Shown here piece by piece: positions 22,687 through 34,600 of a stretch of DNA of 64,000 nucleotides; the first letter of the stretch is position 1, and each line of letters begins with the position of its first letter. Below the pieces are notes generated by a model, which searched no databases, was not told the DNA's origin, and saw only the letters and a program-made list of their open reading frames with translations. The translations under genes and the position numbers were made by a program. The stretch comes from Trichostrongylus colubriformis (lineage: Eukaryota; Nematoda; Chromadorea; Rhabditida; Trichostrongylidae): NCBI GenBank assembly GCA_963978905.1, contig OZ022256.1:28607426-28671425 (forward strand), read 5' to 3'.

Positions 22687-25685
22687 GGTTTATAGAGGTT
22701 TCGTTCAATATTCTTCACTTATGTGTTTCGGCATCTCCAAAATCTTTACTAAGCGCGATAACCTGCAAAGTCTATTGCGAACCATTTTGAGGGCTATCAA
22801 ACTTGAATATGACATCGAATAAATCATCCAATCCGTTTCATAATTTTGAAGTTTCAGGTGATCCACCGCAAGGAGATGAACATGTGGATAAGTTTGGGGA
22901 TCAAAATCCATTCGGCTCGTGGTATTCGGCAGCGGGAAATGTGACTGGGGAAGCTGGTCTCCCCATTGGTAATGAGCGAAGCGTTAGCTTTTATTACGAC
23001 AGAATGTAATAATGGTTAGGAGTGAATCATGAGATTGTAAATCTTCTGCTTAATGACTCTCGTTTTCATGGAGTACGTTTTAATGAAGTCACCTATCCAT
23101 TATCCCCTCAAAGAGCCACGAACTTCTTCCTTGCACGCGTTTTTGACACGGTTTCAAGGTCTAGGACGATTTTTACGCAGATAAAGCCGAGAGTCGTCTG
23201 CGGATGGTCATGGAATGAATAAAACATGTGCTGCTTCTTAAGAATTTTTAGTCCAGTGTTTGTCAACAGATATTTAGAAATGGATAATCGTCTCTTGGTC
23301 AGTTACCACTCCATATTTAGTCTCTGAACCTACTCCATTCCCTCTAGCTGACGTGCCGGTTGCTCCTCTCAAAACTTCCTCTTCATCACTCCTTCTTTCC
23401 CTCTCCTTCGCTTCCGGAGATTTTGGAGGAGGAGAAGTGTCTTCACATACAAAGAGCCTCATTGGGCCATCACTAACTGTTATATATGTACCACGTGCAA
23501 AATTTCTCGCGTACAAGAGTCTGCAAGAGGCAAGGAGACATGCGATGACATGACGGGGCGCAAGATTCTCATTTCAGTATTCAGTATAAAATTTCTCTGA
23601 TATGATGTTGTGCGGTCATGAGAAAAAATCATTGGATCACTGTCACCTTCATTACATCGTTGTACTTTAGCAATACTATTTCAATAAATTGTCGAATAAC
23701 ATTCAGCAGTACCTAATCAGATGTCGTAGTAATCAAACGTTGCTGGATAATCATTCCGAGCTCTACAGCTTTTAAAAATTTGATACTGCTGCCCAAATCG
23801 ATCGCATTCCGAGTGGTGCGGATGGCCCAAAATTTCCATCAATTTGTTTTCTTCAAATGCGTAGCGGGAGTTTGGAGGCTTTCGCCACTCTATCGGACAC
23901 AATCTCGCTCACTGGTGCACTTTGTCACCTCACGCTCTTTTAACACGTTGGCGATCGAGCGTTTTTTCACGTGTCTGCCACGTGGGACATCGCACGTTCG
24001 CCTTGCCGAGAATCGCGTCTCAGCATTGGGGTTTTTGATGGTACATTCCAAACCCGCTGAATTTCGGGCGTACCTTGAGTGCTAATACAAAGTAGTGAGC
24101 GCTGCGAAACTTCAGATACCCCTGGAAAACTTGAATAAGGATTATTGCATGATAGTGATGGAAAGTGCTTAACGAGGTGATGGGCATGTGAAAAAAAATC
24201 GACGTCTCGCGAGTATAAATATCTTGACTAAGAATTGAATGGCTACAAATCTCCCAACAGACTATGGATACCTGCGACGACCACAGAGCTGAATGCTAGT
24301 TTTAACGATCTGTTGATCGAGCGATGATAACGAACCTGTGCTGGATGACGATATAAAGCATGATAAAAAAACATTGAAAAGATATAAGTGTACCATGTTA
24401 ACTCTAGATACCCTTGTGCATGTTGATCAAAACTGATTATTTGTGGATTTCAGATCAGTTGAAAAAAGTAATTTTCTCTGCTGCGTCCCACCATTGGGAC
24501 GCATTGTCCCACGCAACAGAAAACGTGCGTCCCAGCATTGGGACGCAATGTCGCCAACGTGTTAATAGCTTGGTGCGTAAGCCTTGCAACGCATACGGTT
24601 TTTCTATCAGAACGCTAGTACCTTTAGAACGCAGATATGTATAGGTAACACAATTATCAATATCTTCTGCAACTTACCTCCAGTGACCAGGTAAGGCCGC
24701 GGTCATACTTTGCGGTGCCGGCGGAAGGGCATGGCTGCGATCTCTGCGTCTCCGCCTACGCCACCCTCCTCGTTGCCTCGTCGTCTCTACACCTCCCTTG
24801 TGCCACTCTTTCTCACTACCTGTGAACGCAGCAACGCCCTGCAGGCGGTGAGTATGACCGCGGCCTAACTGCTCAACGGCCTCTGCTCAGAGGTTCATAA
24901 GCTACGAATTGAGTAACTCATGGATACACAACTCGTGTGTAGCCGAATAATCAAGCTTTCTGCTTTAGATCAGCTCAGTTCTCTCACTGATCAGTAACTA
25001 GAACACGCTGGAATAAGGGAACGTGCCTAAAGATGCGGAATCTCAAAGTTTCAATTACCATAGCAAATAAGAGCAGATTACTGATTTTTTGATTTTAGCT
25101 AGAAAATCATATGCTAATATTTACGCTTCACTCGCTCGTGATGCTATATATCATTCTACAGTGTCTAGCTGCTCCAGTAGTTCTGGATCAGAAGATCCAA
25201 TTTTTTTTGTCCTTCCACCCTTAAGTGAATGGACACTCACCAAATTCGAAGGGTGCAGAAACACCCACTCTACCCATATGACGGACGATTGGGAGACTAT
25301 CGAACGTCCATGGTTCGAGAAATTGTATGCATTTGAGGTATTTTAGGCAGCGGTCGTACTTAACGTGTCTGCGTCAATCGACTGTGCCATACTACGCCGT
25401 ATTCGAATTGATTCCTGGACTCCCGCCACGATCATCATACTGTAGCGTGGTTGGGTCGAGCGTTTTGCAAACGGTGCGCGTTATCAGATTGACGCCACAT
25501 GATTGCATCAACCTAAGCTATGATCGTGGCCTTCAGTAAGTAAGACAAGCAGCGTACCTTTTCACTGACAGATGGTGATGGAAATCTCATTCATTAACGA
25601 CGTCGGTCAATGCCTATCGCCTACTGGAAGGTCCCATGGTACTGAAAGCAAGTACACGAGAACCACCGAAATACACATTGCTTAG
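22687..25685 (+). CDS. Candidate four-exon host gene, unrecognised product
   Basis: The core exons are 22858-22968, 25099-25337 and 25572-25685. Each has a good acceptor (GAAGTTTCAG, TTTTGATTTTAG, TTCACTGACAG), and they join in phase to a TAG stop at 25683. A preceding segment starting at 22687 after TTTTACAG also reads like protein. It either ends at a stop (22820-22822) as a separate gene's last exon, or splices in phase from about 22774 (weak donor GTCTAT). The product is hydrophilic, with an NPF tripeptide near 22910, a Ser-rich patch, and a C-terminus ending TTEIHIA. No family was recognised. The 2.1-kb intron holds two MITEs and an opposite-strand exon candidate, and the last intron (234 bp) is mostly a MITE. 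Confidence 0.45.
23274..23476 (-). CDS. Candidate terminal exon on the opposite strand
   Basis: An acceptor ending ATAACAG is followed on the - strand by two bases and 67 codons to a TAA at 23274. The peptide is strongly hydrophilic and charged (PPPKSPEAKERERRSDEEEV), like a cytoplasmic tail, and ends TIIHF. Codon use looks coding. No further exon was found upstream on this strand, and it would lie inside an intron of the + strand candidate gene. The same bases are also open on the + strand, so the call is tentative. Confidence 0.35.
23943..24561. mobile_element. piggyBac-type MITE, 619 bp
   Basis: TTAA at 23939 and at 24562 flank inverted ends CACGTTGGCGA / TCGCCAACGTG. The subterminal sequence near the right end repeats CGTCCCANCATTGGGACGCA in inverted and direct forms, and a diverged version (GCGTCTCAGCATTGGGG) lies near the left end. 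There is no transposase. The TTAA duplication is diagnostic for piggyBac; the rest is inference. Confidence 0.72.
24695..24865. repeat. TWA-type MITE, 171 bp, TAA duplication
   Basis: GGCCGCGGTCATAC and GTATGACCGCGGCC are perfect 14-bp inverted ends, directly flanked by TAA on both sides. A 3-bp TWA duplication is typical of PIF/Harbinger (Tourist-like) MITEs. Confidence 0.75.
25346..25531. repeat. TWA-type MITE filling a host intron
   Basis: It starts GGCAGCGGTCGTAC and ends CTATGATCGTGGCC, flanked by TTA and TTC. It occupies 186 of the 234 bases between exons 25099-25337 and 25572-25685, leaving only the donor and acceptor. Confidence 0.65.
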
Positions 25686-25989
25686 CCGGCGGCTATTCTG
25701 TGAACAGGTCACGCTTGGTTGAATACGCATTAAACTATGAAGTGTGAATGAACATTAACGAGCATGAGTTACTTGCATATGTCACTGCAATGCAGACAAA
25801 AAGTTGTGGGGAGTTTGAAGCATTACGTTGTACCAAAAGTCATGCAAGATTTCTCCAAAAAGATAGATAACTCTTGCTCACTTCGAGATAGATCCAGGCG
25901 GTTCAGGAATACGTTTTCTAAGCTTTTAACGAAGTATATACTGATCCGCCATATTCCGTGGAGAAAGCTGCAATGCCCGTAGTCGATAC

Positions 25990-26600
25990 CCACTAAACAC
26001 GCGGTGTCGTTTACTATGAGTGATCTTGCGGCACCAAAGCGACGGAAGTCTGCGACCCCACCAACGCTGCATTGGGCAAGGGATGTGTGAGCAACGAGAC
26101 CGTGCGTCGCTGGTTCATCAGCTTTAGCAAGGCGATATTGACATGGAAGACAAATCACGCTCAGGACTGTGCTACTTTGAAATGCGGAAGGAATGCTTTC
26201 CCACGTGGTGCTGGTAGAAGGTGAGACAGTCACCGCTACCTATACACCCGCCAGCTTCAGCAGCTCACCATCGCTGTTCGAGACAGTGCCGGAAAAGGTC
26301 CGTGGTTACCCTCCTTCATAAAGACGCCGGATCCCTCGTTGCGAAGATCACCCAGGCCAAGCTACAGGAACTCGGCTGGGGTGCCTTGCCCCACTCGCCA
26401 TACTCTATAGACATTGTCCCTTCTGAGTATTATCCTTCCCATCCTCTGAGATCCTTCCTAGCCAAGAGAAAGTTCGTTGATTATGACTCGCTTGCAAAGG
26501 CGATCCCTAACTTCTTCCGCTGATTTGTCGTTTGTTGGGAGAAATAATAATGAGAAAAGATGATCGAAAAAAATCCTCCAAGACTTTTAGTACAACCTAA
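25990..26600 (+). mobile_element. 5'-truncated mariner remnant (copy C)
   Basis: The + frames keep 'CVSNETVRRWF' (family signature 'tVxrWF') near 26085. The C-terminal half is near 26325, where the usual HDNARPH is changed to 'HKDAGS'. It continues 'AKLQELGW' and then a damaged 'PHSPYSIDIVPSEY', in which the third catalytic Asp is lost. It ends in 'DYDSLAKAIPNFF'. The 3' inverted end TTTAGTACAACCTAA and a TA are at 26586-26602. No 5' end was found, so the left side is deleted. Confidence 0.72.
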
Positions 26601-26602
26601 TA

Positions 26603-26842
26603 CATTGAAAGCCTAAGCTTTCTCAGCTATTAGGTTGTTGATGTGCTTCAGATATCGAAATTTCCGGTACTCCCACAGATTTGAAAGGTACATACTTGGT
26701 ATAGTATCCGGCAGAACTTCTTATGTACGTCTTCAACCATTCCAGCAATCGACTGAAGAAATGTATTCACGGAAGGAGAAATAGTCGGCTGCCATAAAAT
26801 TTGGCAAAGAAAGCTGGTTCGTTTCTAATATTTATATCATTT
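26603..26842. other. Short spacer, no feature supported
   Basis: ATTAGGTTGTTGATGTG at 26629 looks like another mariner-type end facing right, but no partner end was found. Confidence 0.3.
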
Positions 26843-27032
26843 CTAGAGCAACATTCTGTCGGCGTGTTGTTCTGCGGTTCATCAGTCGGGCGAGTAGCCG
26901 GCGAGGGCGGGACAAGGTTCGTGGTTTGCTAACTCAGCCTCTCGTCGGTCTGCATCTCCCCCGATCAGTGACGCAGAGGAAACGGGTTTTCATGGTGATT
27001 TTTCTTCGTTCTTTCTCTACTATTACACTGCT
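26843..27032. repeat. R1 repeat, copy 2, left part
   Basis: It matches the R1 copies at 8.7 and 43.2 kb (GTTCATCAGTCGGGCGAG, CTCTACTATTACACTGCT). The match stops at 27032 exactly where the LTR element begins, and resumes at 30608. Confidence 0.72.
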
Positions 27033-27312
27033 TTTATGTGGCCGATCAATTGTTCAATCATGATGACATATTCGAATAAGTCACCATTAGCTAAGCCATT
27101 TCACATCGTAACATCTCCTTCCATGCTGAATCATTCTATTCAGTTGTTTTGGCTAGAGCCTTTGATGGTATGTCTGGAATCTCGACATTGCATGATATTC
27201 CCCATTAATCACGAGACAAAACTAAATTTCTGTTTGTATATAAACGCTCAGTGTTTGAAAGGTGTTGGTTAAGACCTTTTGAATAAATCTTCCAACGACA
27301 GCATCGACCAAA
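27033..27312 (+). repeat. 5' LTR of the env-only element
   Basis: It contains a TATATAAA box at 27237-27244 and an AATAAA signal at 27282-27287, in the order expected for U3-R-U5. Its partner is 30329-30602. Confidence 0.8.
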
Positions 27313-27410
27313 TGGCGACCACGGAAGGATAACAGGAAGAACACTCCAACTACTTCATATTCCATGATCACACGATCCACAGCACGAAGTTTTCTGTCCA
27401 AAATTTACTC

Positions 27411-29690
27411 ATGTCTATGATGATTATGCTGCTACCGTGCGTGACTGCTACAAATAATCGATGCCCTGAAGAACTACCGATAGAGCGAAAGGTCCGCAAC
27501 CCCTTGCGTAACAAACGGAGTAACAATAGCAACATACTCGTAACAGGAGCAAACGTACTTGAGCTGGTTCCCAGTACCCAGACGGCGAAATTTGGGCTAC
27601 ATTTCCCCTCCGATTTGGTTCATAGCTCTGCGGCTCAATGCCAGTGTCCAAAATGTACAACAATCCACGCAATTCGGAACCCAGGAAGTCGAACATTTCT
27701 CCAGAATCTTTGAACTTCATTCCGACCGACGTCTGCTCCTTCAGCGGAAGCGACAATTGTAATTCAAAGAAGATGATCGGCACTTTTAACCAGATCGAGT
27801 TATATGACAGCAGTGTCCTGCTGGTGTAAATACTCCAGATAAGAATCAAGGACTATCTCAATTTCAATGACTTCGTGTGTACTAACACAGAAGGAGAACG
27901 AGTCTCAACCGCACCTCCGTATCAAGGAACATCAGTCTTCTGTGAAAACCATTTCTGCAGCGACCATTCTAGCAAGTTCTGTATATACGATACTCCCATA
28001 GCACTGCACGACTTTAGCAATACGACGTCTTCCACCTTTCTCATTCCCATTACGGCATGGGGCACCTCCGCCAGAGAATTCTACCATCATAATTCACAGA
28101 ACTACGCCGATGCCATTCTACTATCGCCAAAGTGTTTGAAAGGAGGACTAGAAGTGAAAGCAGACTAAAAAATCCACAATAGTCAGTGCTTGACTGAGCT
28201 CGAGATCCTGCTCGCCGCGGCATCCGTCATAATCATAATATTCATGTAGTACTGGATTCTCAACCCAAACGTTTCATCATCAGAAGGTTTATCAAACTAA
28301 CCCTACTCGTCTTCAAATGTTTCTTAACAATCATACGGAAAGCTGAGAGGACTCAGAAACAAATCGATCCCAACTCATTTTCCACTCCTTTTCGAACATA
28401 CACACGTGCAAAGCGACGCTCACGCTCACTGAAGAACTCTGAACTACCCACCGCGATTTTGGCCTTAATAATGAGCAGAAGACACACATACGGTTGCTCA
28501 GTTCACAACAACCAGTACGACAGAACGTTTTTCAATATCGATTCAACTCGAATATGCACGATAAATCAAGGTATCGTACTGACTTTTAAGCCGCTTGACT
28601 TCAGCAGGATCTTTGTATCTCTCTGAGAAATGACGATAAAGAGCCAGTCGGTCTACTATCGTTGCGGTTAAAAAGTATTTTCCACGTGTGTCAGAAGAAG
28701 ATTGAATTTTTTTCTCGCGATCATAATCAACTCAGAATATTCCCACCGATGTTACAGGGCAGAAAGCTGCAAACCGAATAAATGCGACAACACCAAAACG
28801 TCGGATACGATAGCTGAGTTCAGCTGGAAAGCTTCTCACCACCCTGGCTTCACCTTTTGCAAGGCCAGCTGTCAATGTCTGATGTGCAACGGTTGCTTCT
28901 TCTGTATGCTATCATGCTTATTTTACCAACATATCTCATTGTTCTTCGCCCAGGAAGAACGTCAAGAGTGAAAGACGTCAGGTTGTCTCCTGGCAACCGT
29001 TTCTCCCCAGTTGCCCGTTCTTGGATCTGCCTTTATCACTGACGGCAAGATAACAGTCATGACAATGCGAGTTCAGGCTAATGAGCTGACACCCCTAACA
29101 CCAGGCCACTTACCATGCGCTTCTAAAACGGATGCGACACAATTCAAGTGTCGATTTTCTCGAAGGAAATGCGTATGTTCCACGGGGGCCTTCAAAGCCG
29201 CCTGCACGTGCCCAGGAGGAAAAACGTCGAGTCGTCTGCAGCACAACACTTTACCCTTCACAACCTAAAACATCGCCATTGAAGAACACGATAATACAAT
29301 TGCAGTCCGAGCACATATTGGATCAGTCGTCCACGTACAAACGAACGCAGAAAACATGAAGATCGTTCACTTCAAAATCACGGAGGCTGCTCCATTATGA
29401 CCTCTACCATCGGAGGATGCTACTCTTACCTGTTAGGAGCGACAGTCACAGTTGTGTGCTACTCCATCAGTGACCAGGCAACAGCTGGTATCATATGCGA
29501 TGACCAACATCAAATTGCCATTTGCACTCAACGAGAAAAATAACAGCACTCAACTTTCGCTTCAACTCGCCCAAATTATATATAAACTCACCATCTCCTG
29601 TCCCGGAGGGCGATCATATTTTCTCATGGCACGTTGGACTATGTACACGACTCAGAACTTCAACGAGAATTCGCAGTTGGCAGTGACGTG
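27411..29690 (+). pseudogene. Broken phlebovirus-like envelope glycoprotein gene of an LTR element
   Basis: The frame opens 98 bases after the 5' LTR with a signal-peptide-like start (MSMMIMLLPC). It then breaks repeatedly. A membrane-spanning stretch is readable near 28200-28250. Near 28755-28940 comes a cysteine-dense segment (CYRAESCKPNKC, then FTFCKASC and CFFCMLSCLFY). Its spacing recalls the second glycoprotein (Gc/G2, the fusion subunit) of phleboviruses, known to have been acquired as env by nematode Cer-type retroviral elements. Cys-rich remains continue to about 29690. At least several stops and frame changes separate the pieces, so no functional protein can be made. The family call rests on the Cys pattern by eye. 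Confidence 0.65.
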
Positions 29691-30328
29691 AGTGTAAAAC
29701 CAGCAGAGAACGCATGGGACACCGATACGTAGTGGATATCTTCGACAAATTTCTTTGATCTTCTTAAAGACACCGTAAGGGAGTAATTTTGGCTTACGGT
29801 AGAACAGACGTAGTGTGGACGAGTTCAAGTGACCGCCATTGCACAAACTCGCCAATCTGACGCCTTGGCATGGTGCCAAGAGAAGATGTTTCCATTATAA
29901 AGTTGTTCATTCCTTTTACCTTCTCCTTTGTTCTTTCTTATATTGTTTCTAGATGTACTCACATGAATGCTAATGTAGTTGGGAATGGCCACTCCACTGC
30001 GCTGGGAGTCAGGTGCTACAACTCAAGTTGGCCCGCGGCCGTCTCCTACAGCGGACAACTCGGAACGCCAGTGCGATGATGCGAATGAGGCGCGAATACA
30101 CACCGCAGCGATGCACTTTTGAGTTCGCGTTTTTTCACCGATTATCGCTTCTAACCTTCTGCGTTCGTTACGAAATGCTCATTTCTTTGTATGTTTCTCT
30201 TGTTTCGGACCCCCTTCCGGTTCCTTTAAGATCCCTTTGAATGCATCTATCCTCATAGCTTTACCCCATTGTGACTATCCCCTTGAGGAGAGCTTCAACC
30301 GTGAAAAAACAAACCTAATCCCCGGGAG

Positions 30329-30602
30329 TTTATCGGACCGATAGATTGTTCAAATCATGATATAATATCCGAATTAGTCACCATTACCATGTATTTCATA
30401 TCGCAACATCTTCTCTGCTGAATCATTCTATTCCGCTGTTTTGGCTAGAGCCTTTGATGGTATGTCTAGAAGCTTGAAATTGTATGATCTACCCTATTAA
30501 TCACAACGCAAAACTAAATCTGTGCGTATATAAACGCTTAATGTTTGAAAGGTGTTGGTTAAGACCTCTTGAATAAATCTTCCAACGACAGCATCGACTA
30601 AA
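30329..30602 (+). repeat. 3' LTR of the env-only element
   Basis: It is a direct repeat of 27033-27312 (shared runs such as GGCTAGAGCCTTTGATGGTA and GAATAAATCTTCCAACGACA). It is followed by CAGCT and the resumed R1 sequence. Confidence 0.8.
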
Positions 30603-30607
30603 CAGCT

Positions 30608-30720
30608 GAGCACCCGCACTTTCATATTTCATAATCTGCCAGATTTACGCCTCCCGGTTAGGATGGCGATCTTGAGGACCCCTCAGGCAACTGATTTTTC
30701 GCCGCTATTGAACCTTTTCA
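30608..30720. repeat. R1 repeat, copy 2, right part
   Basis: GAGCACCCGCACTTTCATAT continues the R1 match interrupted at 27032 (compare GACCACCCATACTTTCATAT at 43454). The end is approximate. Confidence 0.68.
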
Positions 30721-30901
30721 CTTGAAGAGAAAAAGTATAACGGGCTCCGGAGTGAACTGCTCCTGTGATGAAAACCATCCTTTGTGTACATGTGACTGAC
30801 ATGTCAATCATGTAGAGGCATACTGCAAGTCGAGATTCAACGATGCTTTCTCCCTCCAGAGCAGATAGCGAACAATTTTCCACCAGGTGAGAGGTTGGTA
30901 A

Positions 30902-31138
30902 GGCTGCGTTCATACCCGACCGAATGTGATTTTGGGCGTGAGTTAAATATACGTATCGATCGAGAAAATAGCATTCGCGCATCCGCGAATGGAGAGAGAA
31001 CGGACCAGCGCATCCGCGATTTTGGTCATTTGTCACAATGCAAATGAACTGACACGGTGATACGTGGCATAGCCGAAAACCTAAATCGCGGATGCGCCAA
31101 CGCGCCAAAAATCTCATTCAGTTGGGTATGAACGCAGC
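30902..31138. repeat. TWA-type MITE, 237 bp
   Basis: The ends are GGCTGCGTTCATACC and GGTATGAACGCAGC, flanked by TAA and TTA. The interior holds further inverted AATCGCGGATGCGC motifs. Confidence 0.72.
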
Positions 31139-31682
31139 TTATGGTTGCGTTGCCCTGGGCAATAAGCCGCGTGCCGTCGTAGCTTGATGCCTCTCGCTGA
31201 CTGAAACTGACAATTTCTTTTGATACGCGTTCCTGCAACCCCTATTTTGAGGCTGAACTTGTTCCAACGTGCAAACGTTTTGTTTAGCCTCCACGTCAAG
31301 CTAATAACGCAAATTAGTCTGTTGCAATGGATAGGAGAGAGGCAAACGTAACAAGTGATAGAGAAATACTCTCTAAACAGAAGAATCAGCAAAGTCAACA
31401 GTGTTAAAATTTATTAACGAAACATCCAATAACGTTTCATACAAACACTTGACCATTTGGTGAGGCTTCAATAACAAACAACAACAGAAATATAGGCAGA
31501 AAACATGCCCATTACTTCAAAACTATTATTGCGTGCCTTACTACTCCTACTACAACACATGATAGTTAAGTAATAGCCTCGTTATCAGCTACCCAAAAGA
31601 TAGCTGATAACGATGAAGATCAAAGATGAGTGAGACCCACTTCTTTACTTTACAATTATTACCGCAACTACTCAATTTCGAC
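31139..31682. other. 3' flank of the minus-strand gene
   Basis: AT-rich, with no further exon seen. It should contain the 3' UTR of the gene ending at 31683. Confidence 0.3.
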
Positions 31683-34600
31683 TTAGCATATAATTTCTGA
31701 GGCAGCCGATAGATCGCCCTGAATAATATCTGAGAACTGCTTTGCCGCCGCGTACCTCAAATAAAATAGGACTTATTAGGGAAGGAATTATAGACCAAAA
31801 CCATGGTGAGGAGCTTACCTCGCTTTTGGTTCCATAGTAACAAATTGAGGTTTCACAAGGTCGACGAACTTGGCCCATGAGAACGTTCCGTCTTCGATGT
31901 CCATGTCTTCCAAGTTCGACTCGCGTTTCACATTTACTAGCTGAAAAAGTTGTGCTATGAATCAGCTGAATTAGCAATCCTTCCATTCATAGAGATGAGA
32001 AGTTTAATGGGATAGTGTGCATTTCTCAAGCCCTGAGCCATGTTTAGGCCTTTGAAAACGACGAAAGGTCGAAACGTTGGCCGAATAAAGATTCCACCTA
32101 AAAACCTCGTGACAGAAGCAATATAAAACAAGAATAAAAATTTCAGTCTTGAGACACAATAATATTAAGAGAGAAAACACTAATAGAGTGTATTTGATGA
32201 ACCATTCATGTGAGCACCATGAATAGAAAAGGGTAGTGAATAAACAGAAGGTATGTGTAGCAAGGTACGACCCCATAAAGCTAGGAAAGAAGTATACTGA
32301 AACGAAATTGTGGTTTGGGCCTGGGTTAAGTTAAATGGTTCACTGGGTTGAGAAACTTGCGATATAAACGCAGACCACTCAGACCAGGATACAGATCGCT
32401 ACGTAGCACCATAACTCTATAATGGTTTGAAAAGAGGTCTAGCATTTTATGCGCATTTTCAGTCGGAATGTGTCACCCGACACGAATGGTCTTTATTGAT
32501 TGCTATTTCTGAGCTGTTACTATTACACCAAAAAGGCCATCATTCGATGGGGCATATTCCAAAAAAAAAACCTTAATTTTCGAGGAATTAGGTCCATCGT
32601 GAGCTAACTTTACGTCATATAAGAAGATAAATTTTTCATTCTCAAAGCCTAAACACAACATGAGCGCAAAAGGGCACCTTGAAAGAGTCCCCTCCAGAGT
32701 TTCCACATTTGGCAAAGCGAACTAGACAAAGCCGATATTTTCATGACTACTTTGAGAGACCCAAAACAGAGTAATTGCATGCACAATCAAGAGTCTATCG
32801 TCTTGTAATCACAAAACCATAGAAACATGTGAGAGAATAAAAAATGGTTATCGAGACATGCGGACTGTAGAAACATGCGAGCCGAGAGGCTGCAACTCGT
32901 ACCTCATGCTTCCTCTCTCGTCGTTTAGCGTCTTTCCACTGAGGGAACGATATACTGTTTACCTTCGTTGACACAGTTTTGGTGAATAAGGACTCCTGAA
33001 TATTCAAAAAACTGAAAATTCGGATGAAGGAAGATGACTAAACACATATGGCCGTTTATATTCGAAAACTGAGAAGTATCTCGCTTAAAACTGATTTTAA
33101 TAGCGCGAGAATAGTGGATGATGAATGTTGAAGAGAGCAACTTCACACACTACGGAAGTTAACCACACTTGAGAATTACCTCTTTCTTTCTGAAAATTCT
33201 TTCTTGAAATTTCATTTTCGATCAATACCTGTCGGTAATCAGAGAATAGAGAAGCTTGGAAGCTGTGAATTGACAGTAGTTTCTATTCAATGTAGCGGAC
33301 ATGAAAGAAACATAGGACCATTTGTTAACTGTGCACCTTGAAAAACGCCGAGCAAGCTACACCGTAGAAATGGCCCTAAGCCTTCCTTTTGTCATGATTC
33401 TTTTCAAAGCAGCTCCCCTATGAGCCGAGAGTTCTCAAGTAGAAGTATGTCTTCCATTCACCGTTCAAGGAGCATCACAATGGAGTGCTTACAGAGTAAA
33501 CGATGGAAAAAATACTCAACAGCACCACAATCCCCATCAAAATATCTAACGAGACAATTGTCAAACAGAACATCATTTTTCCTCATTTTTCTTTCGTTTC
33601 GTTTTCCACTTTACTCAGTCCTAACCTATAGCCATCCACAAAAACAGTGTCATCCGAGAATAACTGAAAAACTTAAGGCATACAAACCTCTAGAGCAACT
33701 GAAAAACTTAAGGCATACAAACCTCTAGAGCATCTGCAATAGTTCTGAGATACTCGAAAGTTCGCCCTGGATAAGACTCTGTGGTGAAAAACCGTAAACG
33801 ATGCGCAGGCCAATCATACTCCGCACTTTTTACATGCGTAGTTGCAGCACCGCACATCTCGGTGTAGCAGAGTCGCGAACGAATTGCGACTCCACAGAAT
33901 GGCATAATCGCGAAGGTTGCTAGGCTTTCCATTCGCAAGCTGCTGAAAACCTCCACAACATCCGGACAAATCGTTAGGATTAATTAATCAGACTTTCACT
34001 ATACGCTTGCATTGCTCATTTGTAACATTGTCTGATAGTATTTTGCGCTTTCACAATCATTTATGAGATCCCTCATGTGCTATTGGTGTATGAATGCAGT
34101 TTTCTCACTGAATAATCTGCTACGAACAAATGAAGAGCCTTCTTCTCTATATAGGACAGTATGCATTGTAACCACTCTTAGCAACACCTCTCCTACCTCA
34201 CGATTGCGCGAAAATAACTAGTACCCACGTGGGCGAAGAGCTATGCCACGGGATTTGGGTAGGAACTGCACGTGAAGTATCTTGACGAATCCATTTGTCG
34301 CGGATCGCCGCGACGATGGCCTTGGGGGCACCGCGCTCCCCGGCCCGTCCGCGCTGCGGCGCCGCTTGTCGCGTCATGCGACACGCGGTGGCTCCGCCCT
34401 CTGTGGTCGAAGCCGGTATATAAGGGCCGGCTGCCAACTGCCGGTCGGTTTTCACCGGGCAACGCCATGATGCTACCCGGGATCCAGGGGTGCCGTCGCA
34501 CTCTTGGCTCACGAGTAGCGGAGCGCTGGCACATGAGTTGGCCGGTGTCCACCCCTGCTCCCCGACTGGGAGCAGCCGTGTGTTCAGATCCCCAGGAAGG

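Larger units (their letters stand above)
27033..30602 (+). mobile_element. Env-only LTR retroelement, 3.57 kb
   Basis: Two direct repeats of about 280 and 274 bp (27033-27312, 30329-30602) bound 3.0 kb. The interior holds a primer-site-like TGGCGACCACGG right after the first LTR, then only an envelope-like frame; gag and pol are absent. The flanks CTGCT (27028-27032) and CAGCT (30603-30607) fit a 5-bp target duplication with one change. The element lies inside an R1 repeat. The LTRs differ at many positions, so this insertion is much older than the one at 34296. Confidence 0.8.

Noticed and set aside
23717..23902. Minus-strand frame reading RYAFEENKLMEILGHPHH, with coding-like composition
   Set aside because: It has no ATG, its only possible acceptor is weak, and it could not be joined to the exon at 23476. 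It was left out of the annotation.
32503..32715. Minus-strand ORF ending just before AATAAA
   Set aside because: It lies inside an intron of the phased minus-strand gene, and no acceptor of good quality precedes it. It may be an old repeat.
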